A DNA stretch of 64,000 nucleotides from Asterella californica (lineage: Eukaryota > Streptophyta > Marchantiopsida > Marchantiales > Aytoniaceae), in NCBI GenBank assembly GCA_036924285.1, contig JAYKYS010000001.1, positions 10,627,501-10,691,500 of the forward strand, written 5' to 3'. Below are positions 36,601-48,700 of the stretch, one piece after another. The number at the start of each line of letters is the position of its first letter. Positions within the stretch are counted from its first letter, which is position 1. The notes under the pieces are model-generated. The model did not search any database. It was not told the origin of the DNA and was given only the letters and a program-made list of their open reading frames with translations. The translations under genes and the position numbers were made by a program.

Positions 36601-39224
36601 TCGGGTTTATGTAACCAAACCTCTCATTCCAGGAGTCAGTGACTCATCGATCTACAAGGACTGGCGCGCATCATCACTCTGAAGTAGACTCTGAAGAGAT
36701 ACTGCGACCGAAAGAACGTGTGTGATAAATTTGCATGGAATTTGTTGGACATGTCATAGACATCTGAGTCTTGTTTGGTCCAGTCACCAGTGGCGCATGG
36801 ACGGGAGAATGGACGGCGCATGACCTACGCTGGGGCATGAGGATGTTAGCTGGAGAACCGCGCGGCGTGCTCGTAGAGGAAGGAAGCGTGGGACATGACA
36901 TGACATGAGCAGGGAGAAGGAGAAGGAAAGAACGGATGAGTGAATGGGTGGATGGATGGGTAGATGTCGGAATACATGGGCAGGGCTAACCGGAGTACCG
37001 TAAGGTACCTCTGGACCGGTACACGAAACCATATGTCAGGATTAGTACAGACACAAGCGTGGGCGAGCGGCCATATACTGCTCGTATTATTGACTGCCTG
37101 TTTTCGCTTTCCCCTTTATTTCTCTGATGGCCGCCGAATGTACCTTTTGCGAGTTAAAGGTACATTCTGAGATAGGGCTACATGTGCTCAGAGTTCCTTC
37201 GTTCAAAAGAACTATTCCTCTGTGACTGCGGCCCTTCAAACTCTGCTCGGTCGGTTCTGGATGTATGTAGCTCCTCAGCAGAACTTGGTGATCCAGTATG
37301 CTGAGCACTTTTAGGCTTGAGTGAAGATCCTTGCAGATACCTTGCTATCTGCTAACTTCTCATCTCTGATGAGATTTGCTGTTCCCTGATCTTGATCTGC
37401 ACAACTCCTCGTCGAGGGACTTGTAGGCATTAAGTGTGGATCACACACTTTACAACATATGATATACTGTTTGAAGATCCAGAATGGGATGCATGTTCTA
37501 AGTCAGTGCAAGAGTTTTAGAACTTTGACCTCACCATCATTACCTTCTGATAAATAACAGATTTGAGACATTCGCCGTCCTTAGAAGTATAGCATTGGCT
37601 TCTGCTCAAGGTTTTCCTCACGACAGCACCCTTGGGGAGTAGCTTGGAGAAGCAAAAGTGAGTATCACATCGTCGTATTAATGGGTTCATTAGAGAAGGG
37701 TAAGCTGCAACGGAGAAGAGATCTGTAAGAGCGAACTGTGCTAGTTGAACGAACTTATCACTGCGTTTGTTGAGGACAAAGGCAAGTAGTCTGGTGCTTT
37801 ACCTTGACAGTGAGTGGACAGTACAGTAGGCCCAACTGGAAGTGCATGCAGAGGAGTGAATCTTCAGAAATCAGGGTCCCACCAAATGTCAGAAAATGTC
37901 ACCTGGATGGCATCACCAATGCTCATGCTTTGTTTCTGTATTTTGGTTTCACTTCTTCCGTTCTTTCTTTGCTGATTTTTGCTCTGTGTGCAGTCGCTGG
38001 TCACAAATGCACATACTCGCCTCGTATGTGTGCTGAGCAAGGTAGAGCAAGCATTACATGTGTGCGGAGCTTTGTGGTTTTCAGCTGGTTCTGGTTTAGT
38101 CAGTTACAGTATTAACACATTTGGCATGCTTTTCCTGCTGTGCAGTACAAACGCAAAAAACAGTGCTATGAGTCGGGTTGAGTACAGAAGTTAGAAGCGT
38201 ACCTGGGATCATAGTCCTATATCTTAGATCAAATGTGTAACTATAATTGGACTATTTCCAACCACATCAGGCTAAGAAAGTTACTGACATACAACATAGA
38301 AAGTACCCCCTGCCGTGGAATACAAGGCCAGCAGGAACAAGAAAGTTGAAGAAGAGAGGGATAAAAGGAAAAGGGAAACAACGAGTCCTGCATAACTAAC
38401 TCCTGCAAGTTCCCAGCTATCGGTACCGACAGTCTGTCCTTGCAACGTGATCATCTTGGGTTGTGCTCCACCGGTGTCGTTCATATAACGCTTCTGTCAA
38501 TGTAGTCGAACGTATTGTATAAATGAAGTAAATATAGGGATCCATTCTCAACTTCGTAAGAAACGGTTGGGGTGGCTTATAACGCTCGAAAGTTATGCAG
38601 AGTGAGAGTAATATCTTCGCACCTTGATCATACATCAGCTTTCCACTGGGGTTTGCGATTTGAGTTACATTGGATGAGAATACAGTAGCTAGTTAGCCGA
38701 TTTTCTTATGTATGATTCGTTTTTGGATAGTGTTAGTAAACTTAAAGTTTGAAAGGTTAACCAAGACTAACTCGAACAACTCAACACCCAAGGCAGTCCC
38801 TCCTCAAGCAAAGTCCATCGGATGTACAGATCAAATTCTACTATTTCTTGCTACTCTATATGCTAGTTTTCTTACAGTTTCTTGGGCTTCACGACTGTAA
38901 GAAACTCATCGACGTCCAGCATATGGTACTCCCTACTTTCCCAGGATCATCATTTCTACGGAGTGCCATGCCTATCCTATTCTACTTATTTTGGCACGTA
39001 TTGTGCAAGTATGACCGATCGCGATCGGAATGAACGTGAGCGGCTCCAGAAGGATCAGGGTTTCCTTCCGATCCCTAGAAGGAAAACGCGACGCAATGAA
39101 TAGCCGACGGATAGAAATACCCATCAAGCCTCACAAGGGAAGGAAGGAACCCAAGGGCCAAGGAACCAACGCCTCGAAGGGAGGATACGCCCCGCTATCG
39201 GAAGCTCTGAGGTCGCTATCGCTA
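36601..39224. other. Intergenic, nothing recognised
   Basis: Only small simple repeats are visible (GACATGACATGACATG at about 36893 and GGTGGATGGATGGGTAGATG at about 36947). Short ORFs on both strands lack support. Confidence 0.35.
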
Positions 39225-40450
39225 CTAAAATATCACACACCCCGGTAAGTAAAACTTCCGGGGTGTGTGATAAACAGATGTACATGAAGTAGCATCGTCT
39301 ACTGCAATTGCTCTTTTGTGGACCGCATTTGCTAAAGCTCTCTGTAGAGCAACAGAAACTCGCTGTCTAAAAAACATAGTGCAAAAAAAAAAAAAGGTGA
39401 TATCCTTGATGTCTTTCATGATGCGCTCTGGCACAATCTCGAATAAAGACGTTTGAACTCCGAGGCTGTCGATCCGTATATCTCTAAGACTAAAAGGATG
39501 AAGTGATGTCCCACCTGCATACTCTATCTTTGGTCACCTTCGTTGCTGTCGTCACGTCTGTAGCCCACTTGAGGGATGAGTGATCACATATGTCGTCACT
39601 GAGTCTCGTGTCGGATCCGTGACAATCACATCTGTCATTGAGACCTGATCCTCGTTCATCATGTACAGATCAGCTCTCTCTGATCCTCTCGTCTAAAAGA
39701 CATATCAATGCTCTCTCCACGTCATGTAACCGCTCTCCCGTACTAAGACAAACACGACATCTCTGATGACATCGTGGATAGCTATCCGCTCTTTATCGTG
39801 AGGACAGCGAGCAAAGTGTCAACCCAAGGTGTCGACTGAGACACCGCACTCGCAGGTGGATAGTGTCAAAGCAACAGGTTGGACCGAGCCTAGGTGGAAC
39901 CGCATCGCTGTAGAGAAGATAGTCGGTGCAAGTCGGAATGCTCTAATGCAAGATTGAGCTATAAGCCAATAGCTTGCACCCTTGTCCGAACAAGAGCGAA
40001 GTCGAGCTCTAGTATCTCGCGAGATAGAAAGATCAACTAAGAGCGCCTGAAGAACGGGCTGGAAGTGGTGTCCTATCAGAGAGGATTGTAGTTCGTGAGA
40101 TCCATCGGTGATTAAGATATCGAATCGTGGATGTGTTTCACGTGCCTCAAGAGTCAAACTATCTCTTGTCTAACATACCAAGCATCCGGACAAGCTCTTG
40201 AAATAAATGCTTGGATATACTGACCGTCTTCAACCAGCAGTCAACCTCGTAACTCTTTCACAAATAATATTCAAACCATATGAAGCATCTCGGTTTAACC
40301 CACCATGTGTCAAGATCTGATTGTTTTGGTGTGCTACCGCTACTTGTTGAGCAGTGAACACAACTCGAGTCAAAGAGTCTCTCATGCCGTCTATGACTTG
40401 AATAGGCACTGAGTCTACCTCCTCTTGCTCTTCCAACCTCAGCATTCGAT
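39225..40450 (-). pseudogene. C-terminal end of a non-LTR-type reverse transcriptase, decayed
   Basis: Minus-strand segment 39819-40157 contains RARLRSCSDKGASYWL, then AMRFHLGSVQP and CECGVSVDTLG followed (across a stop) by H-F-A-R-C and a HDVIRDVV-like stretch. This order (RLRSCSGKGA, RLRLGLP, CxCG...GxHxxxC, HDxVRD) is the usual tail of LINE-like reverse transcriptase ORFs in lower plants. Farther down, 39225-39434 encodes RQRVSVALQRALANAVHKRA, another C-terminal hallmark. Multiple stops show it is dead. An upstream segment (40230-40445) may belong to it. The palm domain with the catalytic aspartates is not visible. Confidence 0.6.
39231..39272. repeat. Perfect 15-bp inverted repeat (TATCACACACCCCGG)
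   Basis: TATCACACACCCCGG, a 12-base spacer, then CCGGGGTGTGTGATA. It lies at the downstream end of the decayed reverse transcriptase on the minus strand. TATCACA/TGTGATA ends are seen in some LTRs, but no second copy is visible here. Confidence 0.85.
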
Positions 40451-41449
40451 CACAATCTCAATAGTCATCACAACAGCTGCGATAACTACCATTATTACTC
40501 CTCTCAGATATGCATTCATACAGCATAATGTGCATAGAACCAAACCCATGTCAAACTTCAAGTGATGATGATAGTGTATCACAAGCATGTGTAATGTCGA
40601 ACGAGACAGACATAACAATGTTAACTCGACTAGTGAAATCCAAATCCAAACAAGGAGCGAGAGGTTGAAAGATCAAATCTGACACAAAGCAAGGTCACAG
40701 ATAAAAAAAACCCGGTTAGAATATAACTTTGACTCAAATTTGCAAGCCATCAATCCATACAATGCTCATAAAACACAAGGTCAATCATGCAAGACAATCA
40801 GCCATCCAAGTTCGAGAAATTCTACAACATCATTCTGATGTAAACTCAACATGAACTTGATATCTCAAAAACTAGAAGGTGACGTTACAGACAAGAACCG
40901 AGCCATCCTTACAGACAAAACTCCATGTAACATCAATATTGATCCCAAAAAAGTTGTAGTAAGATCAGCATTCACTAACCTCCATTCTGCTGGATTAGGG
41001 CATTGCCAATGTCTATTAGAGCACCTGATGTTTTGTACAAGACATTAACTAACTGATCGGATCAAAAGTTTTCACTTTCTAGTTTAGTATGCGCTACGAC
41101 AAACTTTTGAGTCTCTAGCTCTTTCTTGTACAACACGAGCTTTTCGAGCTTATGTTTCTCCACATCCACAATATTGCATGAGAAGTTGGTAAATATCTGA
41201 TTCATGCAGACCCGGACCTACTAGTCTCTCGCTTTCTTTTTCTCGAGTTATGTCAGCTATTCTCTTCAGCGTCGAGGATGTTCTTGATATTCAAAGTTGA
41301 TATTCAAAGAGGGGTGTTGAGTCGGCATCGGGTCAGTCATGGGATCAGCTGCTGGATCATGATTTGGGATCAACTACTCCATCATACACGGAGGAGTGGT
41401 CCTTGGTCGACCGCCATACCAACAATCAATAAGCTGATAGTGGAGCGAA

Positions 41450-42110
41450 GGAAAATTGAGTGAAAGTTCTAAATCTTCTCGCTCCTTGCAATCTAGGAGA
41501 AAAGTAAGGTGCATTTCCTGAAACTTTGTTGTGGTCAAAAGAATAACTGTCTCTCACTTGTTTTTTATCTGCGATGTGTCACTGATAATAATATTTTTCG
41601 ATCGAAGATACGACTGGATATAGACGAGCTTCCTCTGACTGATCACCATCTTCTTCAAGTTGTCGCTTCTATTCTTCTCTTCATACTCTAAGCGCTTGAC
41701 CTGGAGAGCTTGTCAATCTTGTCACACGAATTTGGTTTTGTTATGAGTATTGTCCGACATCGGTGAGCTTGGCTGAGATTCTGAATCAACCTCTAGAGTA
41801 GGCTAGGGTTGAGAAGGTACGACAATGTCTTCGGTTTGCCACCGGCCGAGTCCTTCTACTCGTGGCAGCTGGTCGAGAGGAACCATCCCTTCTATAGATG
41901 AACTCATGATATCATGCAAATTTGCAGACGGTGCATAAACTTGTTCGCTCTAACTCGCACGAAAACTTTAGAATGGCAGCACTGGTATGCGCTGGTTGTC
42001 TAGACTGAACACACTTCCGTTCACTTCGTTGACATGTTCCACCTGATCTCTCTTACCATCTGCTTGTTCAAACAGTTTCATAACACGTCTTCTCAAAGAC
42101 ATGCAGACTC
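41450..42110 (-). pseudogene. Decayed charged ORF, possibly ORF1 of the element above
   Basis: Several coding-like minus-strand fragments are separated by stops: RRRVMKLFEQADGK near 42.08 kb, EGMVPLDQLPRVEGLGRW near 41.87 kb, and LEVDSESQPSSP with KRLEYEEKNRSDNLKKMV near 41.7 kb. The charged, coiled-coil-like make-up and the position upstream of the reverse transcriptase remnant on the same strand suggest ORF1/gag debris. This is inference only. Confidence 0.25.
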
Positions 42111-42546
42111 GTCACTCAAGCAGCTGCAGAGATAACACAAACACACAAATCAACGATTATACGAGTCAAAGTTCGAACATGAATGAGGTTGACTGCTACA
42201 GTGCTCATACTCGATTTTCAAATCCGCTGTGTGGGCGCGTCTTTGCGAAATAAAAATTTCCGCTGTTTTTGTGAAATGAACATATCCTGCTGCCCTTTGC
42301 GAAATGATCATTTCCAGCTATATTTTCTCTGCCTCTCTCATGTCTACGTGGATAATTTCATCTACGTGGACAACACCATAACGCGAACTCTTGTCTACGT
42401 GGTACTTTTTACACGTGTGATAGCAAAAAATAAGCACCCGTCTATGAAACTAATCTCTTCTCCAACTAGCCTCCCAGAGAGAGAGAAATGGGTACGACTG
42501 TACTACACTGGAGAAACCAGGCAGCTTGCATTGCAGTGTTCAAGCT

Positions 42547-42576
42547 TATTCTCTACCCTAGAGCTTTCACGCATGA
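42547..42576 (+). repeat. Left 30-bp direct repeat of the HUH element
   Basis: It is identical over 30 bases to 45750-45779, in the same orientation, 3.2 kb apart. The flanking bases differ on both sides, so the match is sharply bounded. Confidence 0.9.
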
Positions 42577-42840
42577 TATTTCTCAGAGCACCTGCATATT
42601 CACCCAGTGGAGTTTACGTTCATTTCAACGGGAATTATTTTCCGAACTTGTTATCAAAAAATTTAGCTCCGTGCCTATCACGGTCGCCGTCTGTCGCTTT
42701 CGTCCGTTTGAAACTTACATCATAGTGGTCTTCGCCGTTCACTTCTCGGCACATTTCCGAACCACGTAATACACAAAAATACAGTTTTTATTTCATATGG
42801 CCACAGCACATAACTGGCTGTACAACCACAAACCATACAC

Positions 42841-43110
42841 TTGATTTGGCCACAGTGAAGTAAACTTGGTATTTACTGCCCATCTACTGGCCACAGAAGT
42901 AAAGAAAAAACCGGCTCGCTGGGAAAGGTCAGCCAACTTGATCTGGCCACAGTGAAGTAAAGTAAACTTGTTATTTACTGCCCATCTACTGACCACAGAA
43001 GTCAAGAAGAAACCGGCTCGCTGAGAAACTGCCTTCAGCGGGGTACAGAAGTGGCTACAGAACGAAAGACGAAATAACTTTCTTGGTTCAGAAACTGCCT
43101 TCAACGCGTT
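42841..43110. repeat. 97-bp tandem repeat (2 copies) plus shorter repeats
   Basis: Copies start at CTTGATTTGGCCACAGTGAAG (42841) and CTTGATCTGGCCACAGTGAAG (42938). A shorter pair, GAAACTGCCTTCA, follows near 43025 and 43090. The minus-strand frame 42793-43161 stays open through both copies and encodes duplicated SQRAGFF and SRWAVN modules. That could be chance or a second small ORF of the element. Confidence 0.8.
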
Positions 43111-43288
43111 CATGCAAAAACACATCGCCAAGTTGTTTCTGGACGAACTGCTACTGTACAAACGTCAACACAAAATTCTGCCTCTGTACCAGCTGTGACT
43201 GTACAGAGGCTAAGTAGAGTATTAAACACCTAGTATAAACAGAAACACAGGCTAGGCTTCGAGCGTCCTTCAAGTTGCAGCGTCCTAT

Positions 43289-44752
43289 TCACGTCCTGTC
43301 GATAGCCTGGCCAGCTCTCAGTAGCACATCAGCTACTGCTATAAATTCTGGGAGGTGCGTGTCCTCGCCAGTGGCTTCCTCGATCTCTGGGCGCTCCAAA
43401 TCAGTCGGAACCTGATGCTCCGTTCCATCTTCTTCCCCTGGCGGTTCCTGTGAATCGAAATACCTTTGACTGCAATGCGGACAACACCGATTGTCAATAT
43501 AAAAGAAAATGTTGTTCACGTCTTCTGGAGTGACCTGCTCCGGCCTGATGAAAGAGTTCCATAGTGAATCAGATCGCCTCTTCCGTATACCACTTTGCAT
43601 TATCCACCTAGGTGAAGCGGAATACTTCTCCGAAACTAGCATTTGACGAAGACAGCGGCCAAGAGTATTGGAGAGAGGGTTGGAGCTCTTGTACCTGTTA
43701 AACTGAAGTGCTCTGGGCAAAAGGTTCATGCAAGTCAGTTCAACACGATTTTTCGTATCTGCAGCTCCTAACAGAATAAATAACTCTTTACCGTCCGCGA
43801 CCATACTCTCAGTGATATTCTTCATCACGCAGTGATGATGTTGAAGCTTCTCATCTTTTAGACAGTACCCAATCATGTCAACAAAGGTGTGTAATCCTCT
43901 GTTAGAAAGCAGTTTCACACAGATCTCAGCACCAACTGGACGCTCTTGGTCCCACCCAACCGCCTGCAGAAGTTTTTCACCTCTACACAAGACTTGCCAT
44001 GGATCGATATAACTCCCTGAAAATGTAAATGTAACAAACTACCCCCTCTCTCAACAGAAAATATTCCGGACAGGCACTGTCTATGCAAAAAAGTAGAAAG
44101 CAAAGGGAAGAGAGAAACGTCCAGATCATTCCCTATCCGACAAATGGTCACAGACAACTCCAGTGTTGGGGCTTTCGCCCTCGCTTGCTTCCGGAGAGAC
44201 ATAATCCCGGTCCAAGTTGGTATGATGAGTACACAGAAACCAATAAACGGACGCGTCAAGCTGGCTACAGATGCAAGGTGAATGATAAAATCTGTAGATG
44301 GAGCGAACAGTAGGAGACTTGCAATCAGATTCACGGACAAAGAAGGCTGGGTAGCTAAACATTCGAAAACGGCTGTCCTGCAAATAAAGACAAAGATCAT
44401 CCTCGGAGTAAGAGAAGAAACGGTAAGGGCCAGCTAAACTCGCGATAGGCAAGACATGGAGAGGGCACGGAAAGCACGTTTTCGCTATCTTGACATAGTC
44501 GAATTTCAGCAAGAAATTAACAGTAGTCCTGCTATACTGTAAGTCCACGTACATATAGCGACGAGTCAGCTGGAGGGTACTGTCGTTAAAACTTGTCATC
44601 GGCGGCTTGGTAAACCAGAAAGGGAACCTTGGAGGGCTATCAGGAATAAGTAACGTTTGGAGCAGAGACTTCTTTTCCGCCTGGCTCGCCTCTATGCACT
44701 CTACGGCAGACAAGAGAAGCTCATCATCATCATCATCATCATCAGAGGACAT
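43289..44752 (-). pseudogene. HUH endonuclease (Rep/Replitron-type), frameshifted
   Basis: HUH endonucleases nick one DNA strand with a tyrosine and start rolling-circle-type transposition. The ATG at 44752 is followed by an Asp run and a helix (ELLLSAVECIEASQAEKK). An AG acceptor-like site near 44380 (TTTATTTGCAG) suggests an intron just before the core. The frame ending at 43915 gives a strand (PTLELSVTICR) and then ERGGSLLHLHFQGVI, where H-L-H is the HUH pair (44023-44031) next to F-Q-G. The frame starting near 43990 gives GLHTFVDMIGYCLKDEK, with the Y-x-x-K nicking motif (43856-43867), then RALQFNRYKSS, MQSGIRKRRSDSLW and the tail CCPHCSQRYF. The two core frames do not meet. A small length change near 43.91-43.92 kb is needed, so this copy is probably inactive. 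No helicase domain is visible. Confidence 0.65.
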
Positions 44753-45004
44753 GGTCCTTTAGAAGGTATCTCATCATCGAGTACAGAAATCAAACTACAA
44801 AGCAGAACTAAGAAAATATATATCACCTGCGGTAGGTATAGGTATGGAGACAGTGTCTCCGATGACAGGGCGTGATCGCGGCCACGAACACGAAACAGTC
44901 ACCTCTAGAAACAAAGAGAAAAAAACAGCCACAGGCTAAACAAGAATGCAGTTCGGTCAGCCAGCCGCGAAAGAAGTCACCTGCAAGTTCAGTGCAAACT
45001 GAGA

Positions 45005-45200
45005 CGCTTCCACTCGCCAAACAAGCACAACCGCGAACAGAATCAATAGCAAACTCACCCAGTCGTCAAACAAGCGCAACCGACAACACTGAATACAGTG
45101 AGGCGCTTCCACTCGCCAAACAAGCACAACCGCGAACAGAATCAATAGCAAACTCACCCAGTCGCCAAACAAGCGCAACCGACAACACTGAATACAGTGA
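45005..45200. repeat. 99-bp direct repeat, 2 copies, 5' of the HUH gene
   Basis: Copies start at CGCTTCCACTCGCCAAACAA (45005 and 45104) and are nearly identical. Inside each copy a shorter word, CGCCAAACAAGC-CAACCG, appears twice, so four iteron-like words lie about 250-450 bp upstream of the HUH ATG. Rep-type replicons often have such iterons at their origins. That role is inference here. Confidence 0.85.
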
Positions 45201-45749
45201 TCGACGACTGCAGCCCATCGCAGCCTACCGATGGAAGACACTGATAGTTTACAACGAAGACGGAGCGAGATCCCAGTCATAGCTGCCAAAACAGCAAGGA
45301 TTATCAGACGAAGCGCTCGAAACTAGCCACAATCGATAGACGATAAACAACACCACGACGTCCGGACATATCCTCTCAGTCCGGCCCCGCCAGTACCCGC
45401 AAGAATGCAAAAATGCCTGACGACAGCAGAAGGCTAACTCCAAGCTCTAACGAGGTCCGCAGACGTCCTGGACGGCCCCGCCACTTTTGACAATAACCTC
45501 AAAGCGAACAGCGAACCCTAACTCCAAGACTGCAACCTCAAAGCCGCGCCCTATTGCTATAACGCCGCTATAACACGAAGACTGTCGCCTTACCGCCTAC
45601 ACTGCACAGAAATGTATTTCACTTCATTATCGTCCTTGCCATCAGCCGCACAGCTACAACCCCCGTGCCCTATCGTCGTCCCGAATTTAAACTCCTACTT
45701 CCGTGGTCGTCTCTTTCCGCTCCCTCGCCGTTATGCAAACTGCTACGCA

Positions 45750-45779
45750 TATTCTCTACCCTAGAGCTTTCACGCATGA
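45750..45779 (+). repeat. Right 30-bp direct repeat of the HUH element
   Basis: It is an identical copy of 42547-42576. Seven bases beyond it lies the 12-bp palindrome AAAACCGGTTTT (45786-45797), which could form a small terminal hairpin. Confidence 0.9.
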
Positions 45780-48700
45780 AGTGAAAAAACCGGTTTTGTT
45801 AAACTATGTGCGGTTACTCCCTTAGATGTTTAATCTAAAAAGATAAACCACCGACTACCCCACACTCAGATGGCTCGGTCCTCACTACCGTACCATAAGA
45901 GTCCTTGACGGTGAGCACCAACCGTCATTGACTAACTAAGTTTTCTCGTCTTTATTTCCATCTTTAGCCGAAAAGCGCAGAAAGTATTATCCAGAACCAG
46001 CTTGGAAGACAAAACTTATTCCCCCTCCCCAGAAATGGAGAAACAGAAACACGTCCGTTGAATTTTAAAAGCAAAGGGAAGAAAAAAAGAAAAAAGAAAA
46101 AGAAAAATAGAAACAAGCAGGTTCTCTTTCTCCATTAGGTATACGGCTTCAGGTCAGAGGCACGACTACCGATTGGTCTGATCTCAGCTTGCTTGCTATT
46201 TGAGGAGCTTGCCACTTTCTTGCCCCTTGTTCATCCACTTGGGGTGATTTTTCTCACCTGTTCGTGATTTATTCTTGTACATGGATAACGGTGTTCGGAG
46301 AAAAGGATCATAACGGTACAGGAGTTTCGCACCAGCTTTATTCGCCCCTATCTGCCTGTGGGTTTGGGCAGAGTATATATCCGACATGTGCTTGACGAGA
46401 TACGTTATAGCAGTCAGAGAGAGGATTGCACTGTGGTGGTGGATGAGCAGCAGCAGATGAGGGTAGGCTGATATATGTGGTCTAAACCTAGGATGATACA
46501 GTTGATAATGTAGCTCCTTGCTTTCACTGTGTTGTCATTTAAGGGTTGTGTTCCGTGGATCCTAGCTAGACTCCATGGTCTCCGCGAGTCTTCGTTCTTC
46601 AACTTATTTATAATCTGGTGCGCTCTGAAACCAGCGCAGCATGAGGAGCTCCATACCTGTGGGCTGCTGGCATGTCAATCACACATAACACAGAGGGTTA
46701 TGTTGTACTTGTTGGGTGGTTATTAGTATGAATACTGGATTGGGTTTCCACATGTCACCCAGTAAAAGAGGGCATGATGATTCGCAGTATTCTCAAGTTT
46801 GCAGCTGGTCAGAATGGCAATCATGTTAGGGTAAATATTCTGGGAAGTGCTTCGCTTTCTAGCATGGGAACTATCTCGTGAACCATGCACTGCGTAAGTT
46901 ATGCCATCGAGCAGGTCGCACGTCTGATCTTCAGTTGTGACCTTACACAGCTTGAACAGTTTTCTTGAAGGATGTGACAACATTGCCGTACTCATGAAGG
47001 TCAAACGCGTTTGTCTCATAGTTCATCGTAATAGCGCATCTCTGCTCCAATCCACTTTTGTGTATTTTGACTCGTGAAGAAAGAATCTTATCATTCAATC
47101 CTAAACTTTGCAACCCAAATTAAGGTTTACGGTTTTAAAAACTGGAGTGTTTGATGAATTGAAGTACGCGGCAGGCTTTCGGTGCTAGCTAGCACTAATG
47201 CTTGGAATGCTAAATACTGAGCTCCACGTACATGGTTGTCATAAGGTATGTCCTCCAGTTCCTTCAGACGTATCCTTGAAATAGAGGGACTTATTGATCA
47301 TGTCCCTTGAGAAACGCTCGATATAATCCAAGCAGAACATATCACGCAAGCTATAAGAACAAGAACGTTTAATCCCATGAAGTACCTCTCAGCACCCACT
47401 TGGCTGTAAAGTACATACCTGCTGAAGTATCATGATACACCTCACACAAGCTTTTCCAAACTCAATCTCTACTACAACCTACTGGCTTCTGATAGTTTTG
47501 GATAACGATCTCACATGGCCGAGGGGTCGGAGGGTCCTTGAAGTTGAGCCCCCTTTTTGAGCTAGATTGACTTGTGTGGTAGTTGAAATGCTAGAAAATC
47601 AAAGAAAGTCTTTCTGACAATTCCATTATGGATATTCACCGAATTCCTGCATCATAAAGATACTCATTCTGAGAAGCCCAAAACAACATCGATTGTACTA
47701 GGAACAAGAACCGTGGACGTTAAACTTGGGGATTGGTGATCATTGTCTTCACGTTCGACTTAGGAGATTCTTGGCGAAAAAGTTATAATGCCATAAAGCT
47801 ATAATGCAAAGAAGTTTTCCTTCCAGAGTCAAACATACACTTCCCATGTAGTACAGCAGTAGTTGAAACGGAGCACCAACCAGGATTTTATTCCTACTGT
47901 ACATCAGAACTTTTCGCAACTCTCTTATTTGTAGCGTCGATTATACGGTTTTAAGTAATCAATCCATTTCCTGACATCAAACTTGGATATCATCCATCCT
48001 GTTTTGGCTCCAGAAACTCTAAGTCGCTTGGCAGATTCCTGTCGTACCAACTTTGGTGCATGCGGAATGCCGGTGAGATGATCGTGACACAAACTAGGAC
48101 GAAAGGCGCTGCATCTATTCTACTGTGCGCCGCACCTGGAGGCTGTTGTGACTACGCTTCCATGATATAGCTCCGATGATTGTAAACGTGTTGTCACGAA
48201 GGTGATTAAGGCTGGTGGGCAAAGAACGCTGAAGAGCTGGATACGTAAGGAGATTGCTTTCCTTCCACCTGGTGATTCATCTCATGCCACACTCATTGCT
48301 TAATTTGGACTTATTCTGGAATGGTTATAGTCATGGGAGTTGACAAGATAGCGGGGACGTGCGAGCGAAGGCTGTAGGGTGGAATCTCAAACTAGGAATT
48401 TGAGTGGAGGATGATCCTTACGTAAGCTGTTCCTCGTATGCCCTAGACTCAGCAGTCCCATTATTAAGTCTCTCTACCAGCCAGCAGAAAGGACACGGAC
48501 TTCGTCCTGGGATGCAAATGGCACATCAGCACCTCGACATGATTGTGTCATTAGGGTTTTTTGTCATCGAGAAGGAGCAACGGCATAGTGATGGGATCTT
48601 TGAGTGAAGGGTTATTTCTTATATTATTTTACGAGCATCATCCCATGGAATCATTACAAGGTACACACGCCCAGAATAACATCATCTGGAAAGATAAATA

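Larger units (their letters stand above)
42547..45779 (-). mobile_element. Replitron-like HUH transposon with 30-bp direct repeats
   Basis: A 30-base sequence (TATTCTCTACCCTAGAGCTT plus TCACGCATGA) occurs at 42547-42576 and again, identical and in the same orientation, at 45750-45779. Between them lies one main minus-strand gene with HUH endonuclease motifs, a two-copy 97-bp repeat on its 3' side and a two-copy 99-bp repeat on its 5' side. There is no inverted-repeat end, no helicase domain and no reverse transcriptase. As I recall, Replitrons are eukaryotic HUH (single-tyrosine) transposons of algae, mosses and others, and have short terminal direct repeats. The layout fits that description. 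The exact ends are inferred from the direct repeats. An alternative is an integrated CRESS-type replicon remnant. Confidence 0.55.

Noticed and set aside
42183..42725. 180-aa plus-strand ORF
   Set aside because: It is crossed by the left 30-bp repeat of the HUH element and has a repeat-like composition. There is no domain.
43289..44752. Helitron or integrated geminivirus Rep
   Set aside because: No helicase domain is visible, so it is not a Helitron. The motif spacing, the basic C-terminal region and the terminal direct repeats fit Replitrons better than geminivirus Rep, although a distant CRESS origin cannot be excluded by eye.
44872..45282. 136-aa plus-strand ORF with internal repeats
   Set aside because: It is open only because the 99-bp direct repeat is a multiple of three, and it is antisense-side to the HUH gene leader.
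48060..48300. Possible gene containing KGAASILLCAAPGGCC
   Set aside because: The frame is broken within 80 codons, with no splice sites that restore it and no recognised family.
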